Source: Nostoc sp. XA010 (GTDB lineage Bacteria > Cyanobacteriota > Cyanobacteriia > Cyanobacteriales > Nostocaceae). Taken from it: DNA of 64,000 bases. The position numbers and the translations under genes were made by a program. Of this stretch, positions 18,408 to 27,863 are shown piece by piece. Every line of letters starts with the position of its first letter. Position 1 is the stretch's first letter. The notes under the pieces were generated by a model. It was not told the DNA's origin, did not search any database, and saw only the letters and a program-made list of their open reading frames with translations. The DNA lies in assembly GCF_020829625.1 (NCBI RefSeq), contig NZ_JAIVFX010000004.1, positions 327,220 to 391,219 on the forward strand, in the 5' to 3' direction.

Positions 18408-18923
18408 TCATCGCTTTATGTATGAACCCTCATGAAGTACTTCAAAATTGCTAATTGTAGTAAATACTCCAGCATCGGCAGCTAGATTACCGATATTAAT
18501 TTGGGTTGGATAACCAAGCTGTGGATTGTACACTACAGTTAGCTCAGATTCTCCACTATTGATCGTATTCAGAATCAAATTAAAAAGCTTAGGAACTGTA
18601 CTATATTGTTGTAATTGTTGTAAGACCTGTGGATTCACTCGCTTACCAGTTTGAGCATTCGTGATAGATTTTGTGATGCCGTTACGTACTTCAATGATTA
18701 CTGGCCCTCTGAAATCGGGAAGACAAAAACAATTATTGCTAAGTTTGTAGCGATAGTTGTTAATTTTTTTTTGATTCCACAATTGGCGATTAATTCTTAG
18801 CTGTGTTAAGTTCGAGTTAGTAATTTCTGCTTTTGCTCCATGCGTAGGAGGCACAGACATTACTGGAGCATTCAAACTCAAAGATGCTACTAAGATTGCA
18901 CTAATAGCAATAGGTAAGCGCAT
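18408..18923 (-). CDS. Secreted DUF6174-like protein, copy 2 (inverted paralogue)
   Basis: A 171-residue paralogue of the protein at 17521-18015. The signal peptide is nearly the same (MRLPIAISAILVASLSLNAPVMS), and the mature part shares NNYRYKLSNNCFCLP, PVIIEVRNGITKSIT, VPKLFN and YNPQLGYPTQINI. The ribosome binding site and first codons are also alike (AGGAT...ATATGCGCTTACC), so the duplication included the leader. The two genes converge with about 390 bases between them, which contain a G-rich repeat near 18200-18285. Function unknown. Confidence 0.75.
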   Translation of the reverse strand: MRLPIAISAILVASLSLNAPVMSVPPTHGAKAEITNSNLTQLRINRQLWNQKKINNYRYKLSNNCFCLPDFRGPVIIEVRNGITKSITNAQTGKRVNPQVLQQLQQYSTVPKLFNLILNTINSGESELTVVYNPQLGYPTQINIGNLAADAGVFTTISNFEVLHEGSYIKR

Positions 18924-19443
18924 ATCAATCCTTTGTTAACTAACGTTGAGTTATAGTTTCAGTGTGACTAAATAGGATTCCAGAGAGTTGAAATCACTTT
19001 TATAAGTTGACACAGTTTATACAGAGAATCCCTAAGCGCTCGTAACAGCAGGAATATTCTCTACTATAAACTGAAAAAAATTCCACACAACCTTACAGTA
19101 CTATTCACCTCAAATTTTGTGTTTTATGCAAAAAACGAATAATTTTAAAATTGGCATTATAAAACTTAAAAGCCAGTATCAGGTAAACCCCAAGACCCTA
19201 GCTACATAGGAGTTTCAGGAAATTAAATATTTACTTATGTAGTAATGATAATCATTTTAAGGCGGAAGTTAGAGACGGATACAGTCGAAGATAAACTTAT
19301 TTATATTTTCTGGAAAGAGTTAATTTATTTATTTTATCATTACATCAGTTTTTACAATTATCTAGTAAGAATAGCTATACCCATGTAGTAATTGCTCTAC
19401 TAAGAGTAACTACTTATAAAACGCTGTTAGAAATTGAAATTCT
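18924..19443. other. Intergenic region with a Fur-box-like site
   Basis: Divergent spacer between the second DUF6174-like gene and the LOG-family gene. It is A+T-rich and has no credible frame. Its main recognisable feature is the palindrome described at 19244-19256. Confidence 0.4.
19244..19256. promoter_or_regulatory. Candidate Fur box
   Basis: The 13 bases aatgataatcatt are identical to the core of the classical Fur consensus (gataatgataatcattatc); the outer three positions on each side match poorly. It lies 188 bases upstream of the LOG-family gene and 320 bases upstream of the inverted DUF6174-like gene. Iron control is a hypothesis. Confidence 0.4.
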
Positions 19444-19932
19444 ATGAGAAAAATTATTGTTGGGGTGATGGGGCCTGGAAAAAATGCGACAGCAAATGAT
19501 TTACAAAATGCTTATACACTAGGTCAACTTATTGCCAAACAAGGATGGATTTTACTCACAGGTGGTAGAAATGTCGGTGTAATGGATACAGTAAGTAAAG
19601 GTGCAAAATCTGCTAAGGGTTTAACTATTGGTATTCTTCCCAGCGATAATCAAGATAGTATTTCCTCTTCAGTAGATATTGCTATTTTCACAGACATGGG
19701 AAATGCTAGAAATAATATTAATGTTCTCACTAGTGATGTGGTAATTGCCTGCGGTATGGGTGCAGGAACTGCTTCAGAAATTGCCTTAGCTTTGAAAGGA
19801 AATAAGCAAGTAATTTTGTTGACTAATGATGAAGAAAGTAAGATTTTCTTCAAAAAGCTATCACCAGAAAATGTTTATATTGTGGAGAGTGTGGATCAGG
19901 CGATCGCTACTGCCAAAACAATTTTATACTAA
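19444..19932 (+). CDS. LOG/SLOG-fold protein (TIGR00725-like)
   Basis: A 162-residue Rossmann-like protein of the SLOG superfamily, which includes LOG cytokinin-activating enzymes and DprA-type proteins. It has VGVMGPGKNATANDLQNAYTLGQLIAKQGW, the nucleotide-binding LLTGGRNVGVMDTVSKGAKSAKGLTIGILP, and DVVIACGMGAGTASEIALALKGNKQVILL. It best fits the TIGR00725 group, for which no firm function is known. The canonical LOG motif PGGxGTxxE is replaced by CGMGAGTASE, so phosphoribohydrolase activity is doubtful. A Fur-box-like site lies upstream. Confidence 0.75.
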   Translation: MRKIIVGVMGPGKNATANDLQNAYTLGQLIAKQGWILLTGGRNVGVMDTVSKGAKSAKGLTIGILPSDNQDSISSSVDIAIFTDMGNARNNINVLTSDVVIACGMGAGTASEIALALKGNKQVILLTNDEESKIFFKKLSPENVYIVESVDQAIATAKTILY

Positions 19933-19949
19933 TTCGTAATTTGTAATGT

Positions 19950-20206
19950 TTAAGTCCCACAAGCCAGATAATCTCCGATTATATCCATACCACCTACCAC
20001 AAAGCGATCGCTACTTAGAAGTAGTTTTGTCTGTGCCGACCACCAAGGCGATCGCTAGCTTCCAATAGCGTAACATCGTATCCTTTAGTTTTTAATAGTC
20101 GTGCAGCACTTAACCCAGTAAAGCCTGCTCCAATGACTATCACTCGACCTTGACCAGAACCCGCATTGTAACCTGAAATATGAGCATTTGGGCTATCGGG
20201 AAGCAT
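19950..20206 (-). pseudogene. Internally deleted FAD-dependent amine oxidase remnant
   Basis: The first ~60 codons read [38 protein letters not shown], the FAD-binding N-terminus of amine oxidase-type flavoproteins. The frame then stops at 20015. In another frame just beyond is VVGGMDIIGDYLACGT and a stop at 19950, which looks like the C-terminal end of the same protein. Some 350-400 internal residues are missing, so this is a deletion remnant. Confidence 0.6.
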
Positions 20207-20249
20207 AGCTTTAATTTACTCGCTATATCTAGTTGACACTAAATTTACA

Positions 20250-20441
20250 CTATGGCTGTTTAACCCGGTTTAAAATTTTATAAAATTCAAAAAATTTCCT
20301 ATACTCAGCTTGACGTGAAGAAACACACAAGTCTAATAATGTTTTAGTTTTGGCAGCATCTGCGCGTACTATAAGACAAAAAGTTCTCCCAAATAAACTT
20401 TGAAAAGCCTCAAAGCTATACTCAGGGTTACTTACAGCCAT
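20250..20441 (-). CDS. Small hypothetical protein
   Basis: A 63-residue frame (AVSNPEYSFEAFQSLFGRTFCLIVRADAAKTKTLLDLCVSSRQAEYRKFFEFYKIL). No family is recognised and no clear ribosome binding site is seen. Codon content looks protein-like and the neighbour on the same strand is a flavoprotein remnant, so it may be a small real gene or part of the same decayed locus. Confidence 0.3.
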   Translation of the reverse strand: MAVSNPEYSFEAFQSLFGRTFCLIVRADAAKTKTLLDLCVSSRQAEYRKFFEFYKILNRVKQP

Positions 20442-21545
20442 TTTCGTATTTATTTATTTATAGCGTATTCTTACTCTGCTTGGGTTCTCAACTACTATTA
20501 ACACTCAACTAACTGGCGATCAGCCTTTTACCCTTGACTAGACTTTGTTTCTAACTCCCGACAAAATGAGCGAACCGGGAATATTATGTGCTGTTATAAC
20601 TTGCACCATACTATGTGGTCTATTTGTTTAAAGATTTAATGTATAAATGACTTAGAATTATATTTTTTTTGCTAAGAATATCCCTTATGTAACATTTCAA
20701 AAAATTTACACGAAAATAGGCATAAACATATTTAAACTTTAAGTTAATCGGTGTAAGCTAAGTAGGTATGCACAAATAAACCTAACTATGTAACGAAATA
20801 TAAAAAGCTTGAAGCTCTTGTGATTGCTTGGCTTTGCTGCGTACCCTGTGGGAACGCCAGGACATATAACATAGTTATAAATTTTTCCGCCTACTTAATT
20901 ATGTAAATATGTTTCTCGCATAACCATTTTAACCACTCGCACTAATTCCGTTGTAGGAGGTGTAATAAATTTAACGTACTTGTTTACATAGATGTTTAAA
21001 GAGACTAAACATGACTGTAAAAAGATTGAGTTTAGTAGCTTCTAAGCAAAGCAAGCAATATTGTTGGTTGAAGTGAGATTTTTATTGACTATTAAAATCT
21101 CAAAAAAGCATGATGTGCTTTATAGTTTTTCTCGCCTTTTGACTGTAGCCTGCCCAAAGCCAGCTTTTTAATATTGGAGGTTACGGGCTGTAAACTGAAG
21201 CATCCCCTACTCAATTGATTTTAATACCTTGCTTGGCAAAGCTCTAGACGCTTTGCTTCAAAATTCTTTTTCAACCTCTTGCTAAAAGCACGAATTTTGT
21301 GGCGTCCGAAGACACCTCAAGGGTTGATGCTTTACGAACATTAAGGCTTGGTTAGGCAAACGTCTAGCCAAACAATACAGCATTCACATTAGTGATTGTC
21401 AAATAAAAACACTTTTTTATCAAAAAAACTCTTTTCTTCTAGGAAGCTTAGAGTTTCTTCGCAGAATAAAAAAGTATCAACGAATACTTAATGTTAATTT
21501 TTTCAATTTAGACCAATAGCTAAATTTCGTCTTGGAGATTAGAAA
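20442..21545. other. 1.1-kb intergenic region upstream of the secretion locus
   Basis: No gene is supported on either strand. The region is A+T-rich, has a palindromic repeat fragment near 20838-20860, and carries ggagg (20955) without a useful frame after it. It should contain the promoter of the exporter gene and perhaps a regulatory RNA, but I see no motif that identifies either. Confidence 0.4.
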
Positions 21546-24500
21546 ATGCCACCCGTGCTTTCTGAGGAACATGTAGGCGAAAGGCTCTTGTACACCTTGG
21601 GTGCAAAGCTTTCAGAAAAAGAATTACAAAACTTTTTGGCAACAATGGAAATTGTGGAGCCACCACTAGCAAAGCAGTTCTGGCAATCTGCACAGACGAA
21701 TCCTGGTATCTACATTATCCTTACAGGTAAAGTCCGACTGTTGGATAGCTCTGAGAATTTAATCACTACCTTTGGTGCATGGTCTGTTTTCGGCGAATTG
21801 ACTCTTTTTCCCGAAGCTGACTTTAGTCCTTATGTAGTCAGAGCTTCGACAAGCTTAAAACTGGGCTATTTCAGGCAAGACGCATTGCAAACATTGATAG
21901 ATAAATATCCTAATATTCGCGATCGCCTTTTTGCCCGCGCAGAACTTTGGGATTTGCTGTTGTTATGTCGCCAAACCTCACAATTACCGTGCCATACTTC
22001 ACTTGTACCAGGGATGCTCAAAGCTTTATCTCTCTTTGAGCGACAGCATTTAGAAACTGGCTCTCTAACTACGCAAGTATCCCAAGATTCTGAGTTATGG
22101 CTATTGTACAGAGGTCAACTGCGGCATTCTGAAGGTCATTTTTTGACACCAGGTACAATCTTTGCCCAACCAAAACAAGGTGATTGGCACGTAACTCAAC
22201 CAACAATTGCTTACATTCTGAAAAACGACCATAAGCAAACAGCACTAGAATACTTCCCGGAGTTGGGGAATTGGGGAGTGGGGAGTGGGGAGTGGAGAGT
22301 GGAGAGTAGGGTAAAAACTTCCCAATCTCCAAAATCCAAAATCATTCCTTTTCCCCAACGAGATCAGCAGTCACAACAACAACCAAAAAAAGCACGTTTT
22401 TACTTTCCCAGTCCGAAAGTGCAAGTAGGGCATTGGTGGAGACATCTCACTAAGAGCTATCCCTTTTATGCCCAACAAAGTGCTGCCGATTGTGGCTCTG
22501 CTTGCTTGGTGATGATTGGTAACTATTGGGGGAAGCATTTTAGTATCAATCGCCTGCGGGATATGACCAACGTCAACCGTAGTGGTGCATCTCTAAAGGC
22601 TATGGCAACAGCAGCAGAAAACCTGGGTTTTGCTACCCGTCCGGTGAAAGCCACTCTTGATAAATTAGCAGAACAACCTTTACCTGCAATCGTCCATTGG
22701 GAAGGCAAACACTTTATCGTTGTCTATGAAATCACCAAAAAGCGGGTGATTGTATGTGATCCTGCTCTTGGTCAACGCAGCCTGACAAAAGCTGAATTTC
22801 AAGCAGGTTGGAGTGGTTATGCATTGTTACTGCAACCTACAGCTTTATTAGAAAATACTAAAAACGAAAGTACAAGCTTCTGGAAATTTTTTGAGTTAAT
22901 CAAACCTCACTATCGGACATTATTAGAAATCTTTGCAGCTTCGGTATTAATCCAATTATTTGGACTGGTAACGCCAGTATTCACTCAATTGTTGCTCGAT
23001 AGAGTACTTGTGCAACGTAGCGTTACAACCTTAAACGCTATTGGTTTGGGGATGATTATTTTTGGATTATTTGGTGTCGCTGTCAATGCTCTACGGCAAT
23101 ATCTTCTATTTCATACTGCTAACCGCGTTAGTATCTCCCTACTCGTAGGTTTTATCAAACATACCTTCCGCTTGCCCCTTTCTTATTTCGAGTCGCGTTA
23201 CGTTGGGGATATAGTCTCACGCATCCAAGAAAACCAGAAAATTCAGCAATTCCTCACTGGTGAGACACTCTCCATTTTGCTGGATATGCTGACATTGGTG
23301 GTTTATCTGTCCTTGATGTTCTCCTATAGCTGGCGCATGTCATTATTCGTGCTGTGTACAGTACCGCCATTTTTTATCTTGGCGCTAGCGAGCACAAATA
23401 TTTTGCGCCGTATCTCTAGAGAAATTTTTAATGCAGGCGCTAAAGAACAAAGCTATCTCATAGAATCCCTTAGCGGAATTCGTACCGTTCGCTCATTGTC
23501 AATTGAACAGACTGTGCGCTGGCGTTGGGAGGAACTGCTGAATGATTTGGTCAAAAAAGCCTTTAATGCTCAAATAATTGGTAATCAACTGCAAATTATC
23601 AGTGGCGTCATCCAAACTTTTGTAAATACTGCATTGCTGTGGTATGGAGCGACCCAGGTAATTAATGGCGAACTGACGATTGGACAATTAGTTGCTTTCA
23701 ATATGTTGGTGGGTAACGTCTTGAGTCCTTTCCAACGGCTATCTATGCTGTGGAATCAATTGCAAGAAATTGTGATTTCCACCGAACGCATAAATGATGT
23801 GTTGGAGGCGGAACCAGAAGAAGACTTAGAAACTAAACCCCGGAAGGCGTTGGGTAAGCTGCGCGGTCACATTAGCTTTCATAATGTCACCTTTCGCTAT
23901 CACTCAGAAACCGAGACTAATGTCTTAGAAAATCTTAACTTTGAAATCCAGCCGGAACAGATGGTTGCAGTGGTGGGGCGCAGTGGTTCTGGAAAAACAA
24001 CCCTCAGCAAGTTGATTTTAGGTTTATACCCACCGACAGATGGCAAAGTACTCATTGATGGTTGCGATATTACTAGTGTTTCCTTGCGATCGCTCCGTTC
24101 TCAAATCGGTGTTGTAGACCAAGATACTTTTCTCTTTGGTGGGACTATTCGGGAAAACATTGCGATCGCTCATCCAAATGCCTCTTTGGAAGAAATTACC
24201 CAAGCAGCAAAATACGCCGGAGCCGATGAATTTATTCAAAAACTACCGATGGGTTACGAATCAGAAATTGGTGAAGGCGGCGGTATGCTTTCTGGTGGAC
24301 AACGCCAACGCCTAGCGATCGCTCGTGCTTTGCTCGGAAATCCTCGGTTATTACTGTTTGATGAAGCCACCAGCCACCTAGATTCTGAATCAGAACGAAT
24401 TATTCAAAACAACCTCAAAACAATTCTTCAAGGACGCACAAGTGTAATCATTGCCCATCGCCTTTCTACAGTCCGCAACGCTGACTTGATTCTGGTTTTA

Positions 24501-24602
24501 GATCAAGGCATTTTGGTAGAAAGCGGTACTCACGACGAATTAATCACTAAAAAAGGTCATTATTACTACCTGAATCAACAACAGCTGGCTCAAGTCAGTT
24601 GA
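21546..24602 (+). CDS. Peptidase-C39 ABC exporter with N-terminal cNMP-binding-like region
   Basis: Inner-membrane bifunctional transporter that would cleave double-glycine leaders and export the cargo using ATP. Residues 1-~235 look like one or two degenerate cyclic-nucleotide-binding domains (GIYIILTGKVRLLD...FGAWSVFGELTLFP). The C39 peptidase follows with Cys316 (DCGSAC), His389 (HFIVVYE) and Asp405 (CDPALG), all present. Then come the transmembrane domain (~440-740) and the ATPase, with Walker A GRSGSGKTT at 811-819, LSGGQRQRLAIARALL from 915 and LLLFDEATSHLD. Residues ~240-256 are an insert encoded by heptameric gggagtg repeats (22262-22312). Adaptor, isomerase and leader-peptide genes follow on the same strand. 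It resembles the HetC/SunT-type exporters of cyanobacteria. Confidence 0.92.
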   Translation: MPPVLSEEHVGERLLYTLGAKLSEKELQNFLATMEIVEPPLAKQFWQSAQTNPGIYIILTGKVRLLDSSENLITTFGAWSVFGELTLFPEADFSPYVVRASTSLKLGYFRQDALQTLIDKYPNIRDRLFARAELWDLLLLCRQTSQLPCHTSLVPGMLKALSLFERQHLETGSLTTQVSQDSELWLLYRGQLRHSEGHFLTPGTIFAQPKQGDWHVTQPTIAYILKNDHKQTALEYFPELGNWGVGSGEWRVESRVKTSQSPKSKIIPFPQRDQQSQQQPKKARFYFPSPKVQVGHWWRHLTKSYPFYAQQSAADCGSACLVMIGNYWGKHFSINRLRDMTNVNRSGASLKAMATAAENLGFATRPVKATLDKLAEQPLPAIVHWEGKHFIVVYEITKKRVIVCDPALGQRSLTKAEFQAGWSGYALLLQPTALLENTKNESTSFWKFFELIKPHYRTLLEIFAASVLIQLFGLVTPVFTQLLLDRVLVQRSVTTLNAIGLGMIIFGLFGVAVNALRQYLLFHTANRVSISLLVGFIKHTFRLPLSYFESRYVGDIVSRIQENQKIQQFLTGETLSILLDMLTLVVYLSLMFSYSWRMSLFVLCTVPPFFILALASTNILRRISREIFNAGAKEQSYLIESLSGIRTVRSLSIEQTVRWRWEELLNDLVKKAFNAQIIGNQLQIISGVIQTFVNTALLWYGATQVINGELTIGQLVAFNMLVGNVLSPFQRLSMLWNQLQEIVISTERINDVLEAEPEEDLETKPRKALGKLRGHISFHNVTFRYHSETETNVLENLNFEIQPEQMVAVVGRSGSGKTTLSKLILGLYPPTDGKVLIDGCDITSVSLRSLRSQIGVVDQDTFLFGGTIRENIAIAHPNASLEEITQAAKYAGADEFIQKLPMGYESEIGEGGGMLSGGQRQRLAIARALLGNPRLLLFDEATSHLDSESERIIQNNLKTILQGRTSVIIAHRLSTVRNADLILVLDQGILVESGTHDELITKKGHYYYLNQQQLAQVS
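22262..22312 (+). repeat. Heptameric short tandem repeat inside the exporter gene
   Basis: Copies of gggagtg and the variant ggagagt run in tandem within the coding frame. They encode the linker GNWGVGSGEWRVESR between the cNMP-binding-like region and the C39 peptidase. The same repeat occurs in intergenic DNA at 49455-49490. Confidence 0.75.
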
Positions 24603-24687
24603 GATTGGGCATGGGGCATTAATAAATAATTAATAGTTCTTCTCTCTCTCCCCCATATATATATTTAATTTTATCGGAACTAAAACT

Positions 24688-26226
24688 ATGCCATCTCCCA
24701 ATAGATCATCCCCAGTTCCTCAAAATGAGACAGATAAATACCAAAGTTACACACAGCAAGAGGAATCTGTAGAAGTTGCTGAGGCAGAAACTAACAGTCA
24801 AGACTTGTATTACGGTACTGAAGCATTGCTCAATGCCTTACCTCGGATTTGGACTCGTGGTTTGTTGTATATACTCATAGGCTTTGCTGGTCTTTTTTTA
24901 CCTTGGGCAACTCTCTCGAAAGTAGATGAGACTGGCAGTGCTAGAGGACGTATAGAACCTAAAGGGGCAACTCAAAAATTAGACGCCCAAGCTGGTGGGA
25001 GTGTCAAAGCAGTTATGGTCAAAGAAGGAGATACAGTCAGAGCCGACCAGGTTCTAGTAGAACTAGAGTCTGATGTCCTGCAAACGGAACTGCAACAAAG
25101 CATGAGTAAATTGGAAGGGCTACAAAATCGGCGATCGCAATTAGAACTGCTCAAAAATCAACTCCTAATTTCAACTAGCCTTTTAGAGCAACAAAATAAA
25201 TCGCAAGAATTAGAAAAAATGGCTCAAGTTAACCAGGCGCAGCAAAACCTGGATGCCAAACTGAGTAGCTATAATCTCCAAAAGTTAGAAAAGCAAGCAT
25301 TAGTTAAGCAAGCACAACAGCAGATTTACACGACTCACAACGATCAGCAATCGGCTAAAAGTCGTTTGGGTATAGATTCTAGGCAAGTTCAACGCTTTAG
25401 CAAACTCGTTCAGGATGGTGCGGTTTCTGCAACTCAAGTCGATGAACTCAAAAAAGAAGAACAAGAAAGCAAACGACTCTATAGCAAGGCCATATCAGAT
25501 ATTAAACAAGCACAATTGCAGTTAGCAGGAGAGCTAAATCGTTATCAAGTAACTATCAATACGTTGGAATCTGATATCAAACAAGCAAAACTCCGACTGC
25601 AAGAGGAACAAAGTAGCTATAAAAGTTTGATGCAAGCCGGGGAACTGGCTGTAATGAAAAATCAGGAACAGCTAAAAGACCTACAGGCGCAAATAACAGC
25701 ACTGCAATCAGAAGTGGCTCAGACTAAAAGCCAGATTACATCTATAAAAGTTCAGATACAGCAACGAGTGGTGCGATCGCCGATTAATGGGGTAATTTTT
25801 GAATTACCCACCACGAAGCCGGGAGCAGTAGTACAACTCGGTCAAAGGATTGCCCAAATTGCACCCAAGAATGCAGACTTCGTACTCAGAGCTAATATGC
25901 CTAATCAGGATAGTGGTTTTTTGAAGATAGGAATGCCAGTTAAAGTCAAGTTTGATGCCTATCCCTTCCAAGAGTATGGCATCGTGGCAGGGAAAGTTAC
26001 TTGGATCTCTCCTGACTCGAAAATTACCCAAACACCCCAAGGAAACATCGAAAACTATGAATTAGAAATCACTTTAGATCAGCAGTATGTCGAAAATGGC
26101 AACAAACGTATTCCATTAGGTGCCGGTCAGACAGCAAATGCTGAAGTCATCATTCGCCAACGGCGGGTGATTGATTTTGTTTTAGATCCGTTCAAGAAAC
26201 TGCAAAAAGGTGGTTTAGAGATTTAG
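24688..26226 (+). CDS. HlyD-family membrane fusion protein
   Basis: Periplasmic adaptor of a type I secretion system, linking the exporter to an outer-membrane TolC-like channel. After ~55 polar residues there is a single membrane helix (GLLYILIGFAGLFLPWATLS). The first half of a lipoyl/barrel-sandwich domain follows (GSARGRIEPKG...GGSVKAVMVKEGDTVRADQVLVELES), then a long coiled-coil hairpin (about residues 130-355), the second lipoyl half (QQRVVRSPINGVIFELPTTKPGAVVQLGQRIAQI) and a C-terminal beta-barrel domain. At 512 residues it is of normal HlyD size. It starts 85 bases after the exporter stop and is probably in the same operon. Confidence 0.9.
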   Translation: MPSPNRSSPVPQNETDKYQSYTQQEESVEVAEAETNSQDLYYGTEALLNALPRIWTRGLLYILIGFAGLFLPWATLSKVDETGSARGRIEPKGATQKLDAQAGGSVKAVMVKEGDTVRADQVLVELESDVLQTELQQSMSKLEGLQNRRSQLELLKNQLLISTSLLEQQNKSQELEKMAQVNQAQQNLDAKLSSYNLQKLEKQALVKQAQQQIYTTHNDQQSAKSRLGIDSRQVQRFSKLVQDGAVSATQVDELKKEEQESKRLYSKAISDIKQAQLQLAGELNRYQVTINTLESDIKQAKLRLQEEQSSYKSLMQAGELAVMKNQEQLKDLQAQITALQSEVAQTKSQITSIKVQIQQRVVRSPINGVIFELPTTKPGAVVQLGQRIAQIAPKNADFVLRANMPNQDSGFLKIGMPVKVKFDAYPFQEYGIVAGKVTWISPDSKITQTPQGNIENYELEITLDQQYVENGNKRIPLGAGQTANAEVIIRQRRVIDFVLDPFKKLQKGGLEI

Positions 26227-26371
26227 TTAGAGCAATGCTTACGGCGGTGACTGAGCAGCGCCGATGGAATTAAAAAATACGACAAGGGAAATAAGAGGAA
26301 TAAATAACTCCCAACTCCCACCTCCCAACTCCTAACTTAACAATGCCCTTAATAATTGGAGATATCGTGTT

Positions 26372-27169
26372 ATGCCCCATAGTCTGACAATTTCTAGTTC
26401 AGATATCATTCACAGCCTCAAACTCTCATGTCAGATACCTGATGTAGTCGAGGCGATCGCATCGCAAAGCATCATTACCGAAGCAGCTCAAGAACTGGGA
26501 ATTACAGTCACACCAGAAGAACTACAGCAAGAAGGTGATGGCTTAAGGTTTGCTAAGAAGCTTGTCAAAGCTAAAGAAACCTGGGCATGGCTAGAAAAAC
26601 ACCACCTGTCTGTGAATGAGTTTGAAGAATTAGCTTACAACAGCATCCTTTCGCGGAAGTTAGCAAATCATCTATTTTCTAATCAACTCGAAAAGCATTT
26701 TTATGAACACCAACTAGATTATGTCGCCGCCGTTACATACGAAGTCGTATTTGAGGATCGAGACTTGGCTTTAGAGCTTTTTTTTGCTCTAGAAGAAGGC
26801 GAAATCAATTTTCCTGAAATTGCCCGTTTATATATTTCCCAACCAGAACTCCGCCGTACTTATGGATATAAAGGACTCCGATATCGCAAAGATTTTCGCC
26901 CAGAGATTGCAGCAGCTGTATTTGCTGCTGTACCACCAAATGCCCTTAAACCGATTACAACACCCAAGGGAGTGTATTTAATTTGGGTGGAAGAAGTCAT
27001 TCAACCTCAACTAAATGAACAATTGCGCCAAAAAATCATTACAGAATCATTTTCTGATTGGTTAAAGCAACAAATCAACGCTATGAAAATTGTCACTCAG
27101 ATAGACTCGGATGCAAATGTGCGATCGCAAGAAGAATTGCTAGATACGTCATTCACCAAAACCAAATAG
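26372..27169 (+). CDS. SurA/parvulin-like peptidyl-prolyl isomerase
   Basis: A 265-residue PpiC-type protein: a SurA-N-like helical region (about residues 1-115: SIITEAAQELGITVTPEELQQ...NEFEELAYNSILSRKLANHLF) and a parvulin domain (about 120-215: AVTYEVVFEDRDLALELFFALEEGEINFPEIARLY...YGYKGLRYRKDFRPEIAAAVFAAVPPNALKPITTPKGVYLIWVEEV). There is no signal peptide, so it should act in the cytoplasm or be carried by its partner. Genes of this type commonly stand next to C39 exporter and HlyD genes in cyanobacteria and may keep substrates export-competent. It is 145 bases after hlyD. Confidence 0.8.
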   Translation: MPHSLTISSSDIIHSLKLSCQIPDVVEAIASQSIITEAAQELGITVTPEELQQEGDGLRFAKKLVKAKETWAWLEKHHLSVNEFEELAYNSILSRKLANHLFSNQLEKHFYEHQLDYVAAVTYEVVFEDRDLALELFFALEEGEINFPEIARLYISQPELRRTYGYKGLRYRKDFRPEIAAAVFAAVPPNALKPITTPKGVYLIWVEEVIQPQLNEQLRQKIITESFSDWLKQQINAMKIVTQIDSDANVRSQEELLDTSFTKTK

Positions 27170-27569
27170 GTAATTAAATTCCCAAACTAAAGATAGATGT
27201 TTCTATTTTTGAAAAATGTTAAGGAGGCTGGTATTATTAGCTTAGAATTTAATAATTTTTCTCTTTAGTCTTTTGTGAATATCTCTACAAGTTACTAGTT
27301 TAGCGTTTTAAGAAATTAAATTTAATCCTGATAAGTCTTGCTAGGCAGTAATTAAGGTTATTAATGCCTAAAATCATTTTGCTTTTTTGCAATCATAACT
27401 AATACTCTATATGATTCTTTTTAAATGTGAGCATATTAGTTTTTTTAATCAAACATTTCTTAAAAAAGATTGACTTTTCAAGGAACAAACTATAGTGTAT
27501 TCATATAACCAATAAAACATTGGTTAGAAAAAATCCTAAAAACAAATTCCATTTTCAGGAGAAACTCAA
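27170..27569. other. Intergenic region before the first leader peptide gene
   Basis: A 400-base A+T-rich spacer without open frames. The strong AGGAG (27556-27560) just before the peptide gene shows the ribosome binding site. The length suggests a separate promoter for the peptide gene, but none can be assigned. Confidence 0.4.
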
Positions 27570-27863
27570 ATGATTATTTCTGATCTGAACTACTTGGAAA
27601 ATACCTCTGAAGAAGTTCTTGGTGGTAATACTGCTAGTTTTACTGCTAAGAAGAACGTAGACATCTTAGTTAACGTTAAGGAAGCCATCAACATTAATAA
27701 AGATGTAAAAGCTAATGTTCAAATCAACGGCAACTTAGCTACTGCTGAAGGTCAAGCTACCGCATTCGGCAAGAATACCCTGGCTGAAGTGTTTAGTTTC
27801 ACCAATACTGATGCTAATTCTTCTGCGGCTAACTCATTCTCGACTTCTGCTACCAAAGGCTAA
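27570..27863 (+). CDS. Small secreted peptide precursor with double-glycine leader
   Basis: A 97-residue precursor. The leader MIISDLNYLENTSEEVLGG ends in a Gly-Gly pair, the cleavage site of C39 peptidases. The predicted mature part of 78 residues starts NTASFTAKKN and is rich in Asn, Thr, Ala, Ser and Val with alternating hydrophobics (NVDILVNVKEAININKDVKANVQINGN), suggesting beta strands. It has no Cys. A motif ATAFGKNTLAE recurs in variant form in the second peptide at 30749. AGGAG is 9 bases upstream. It lies 400 bases after the exporter/HlyD/isomerase genes. This is inferred to be a cargo of that exporter; similar genes in cyanobacteria have been called bacteriocin-like, but activity is unknown. 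Confidence 0.75.
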   Translation: MIISDLNYLENTSEEVLGGNTASFTAKKNVDILVNVKEAININKDVKANVQINGNLATAEGQATAFGKNTLAEVFSFTNTDANSSAANSFSTSATKG

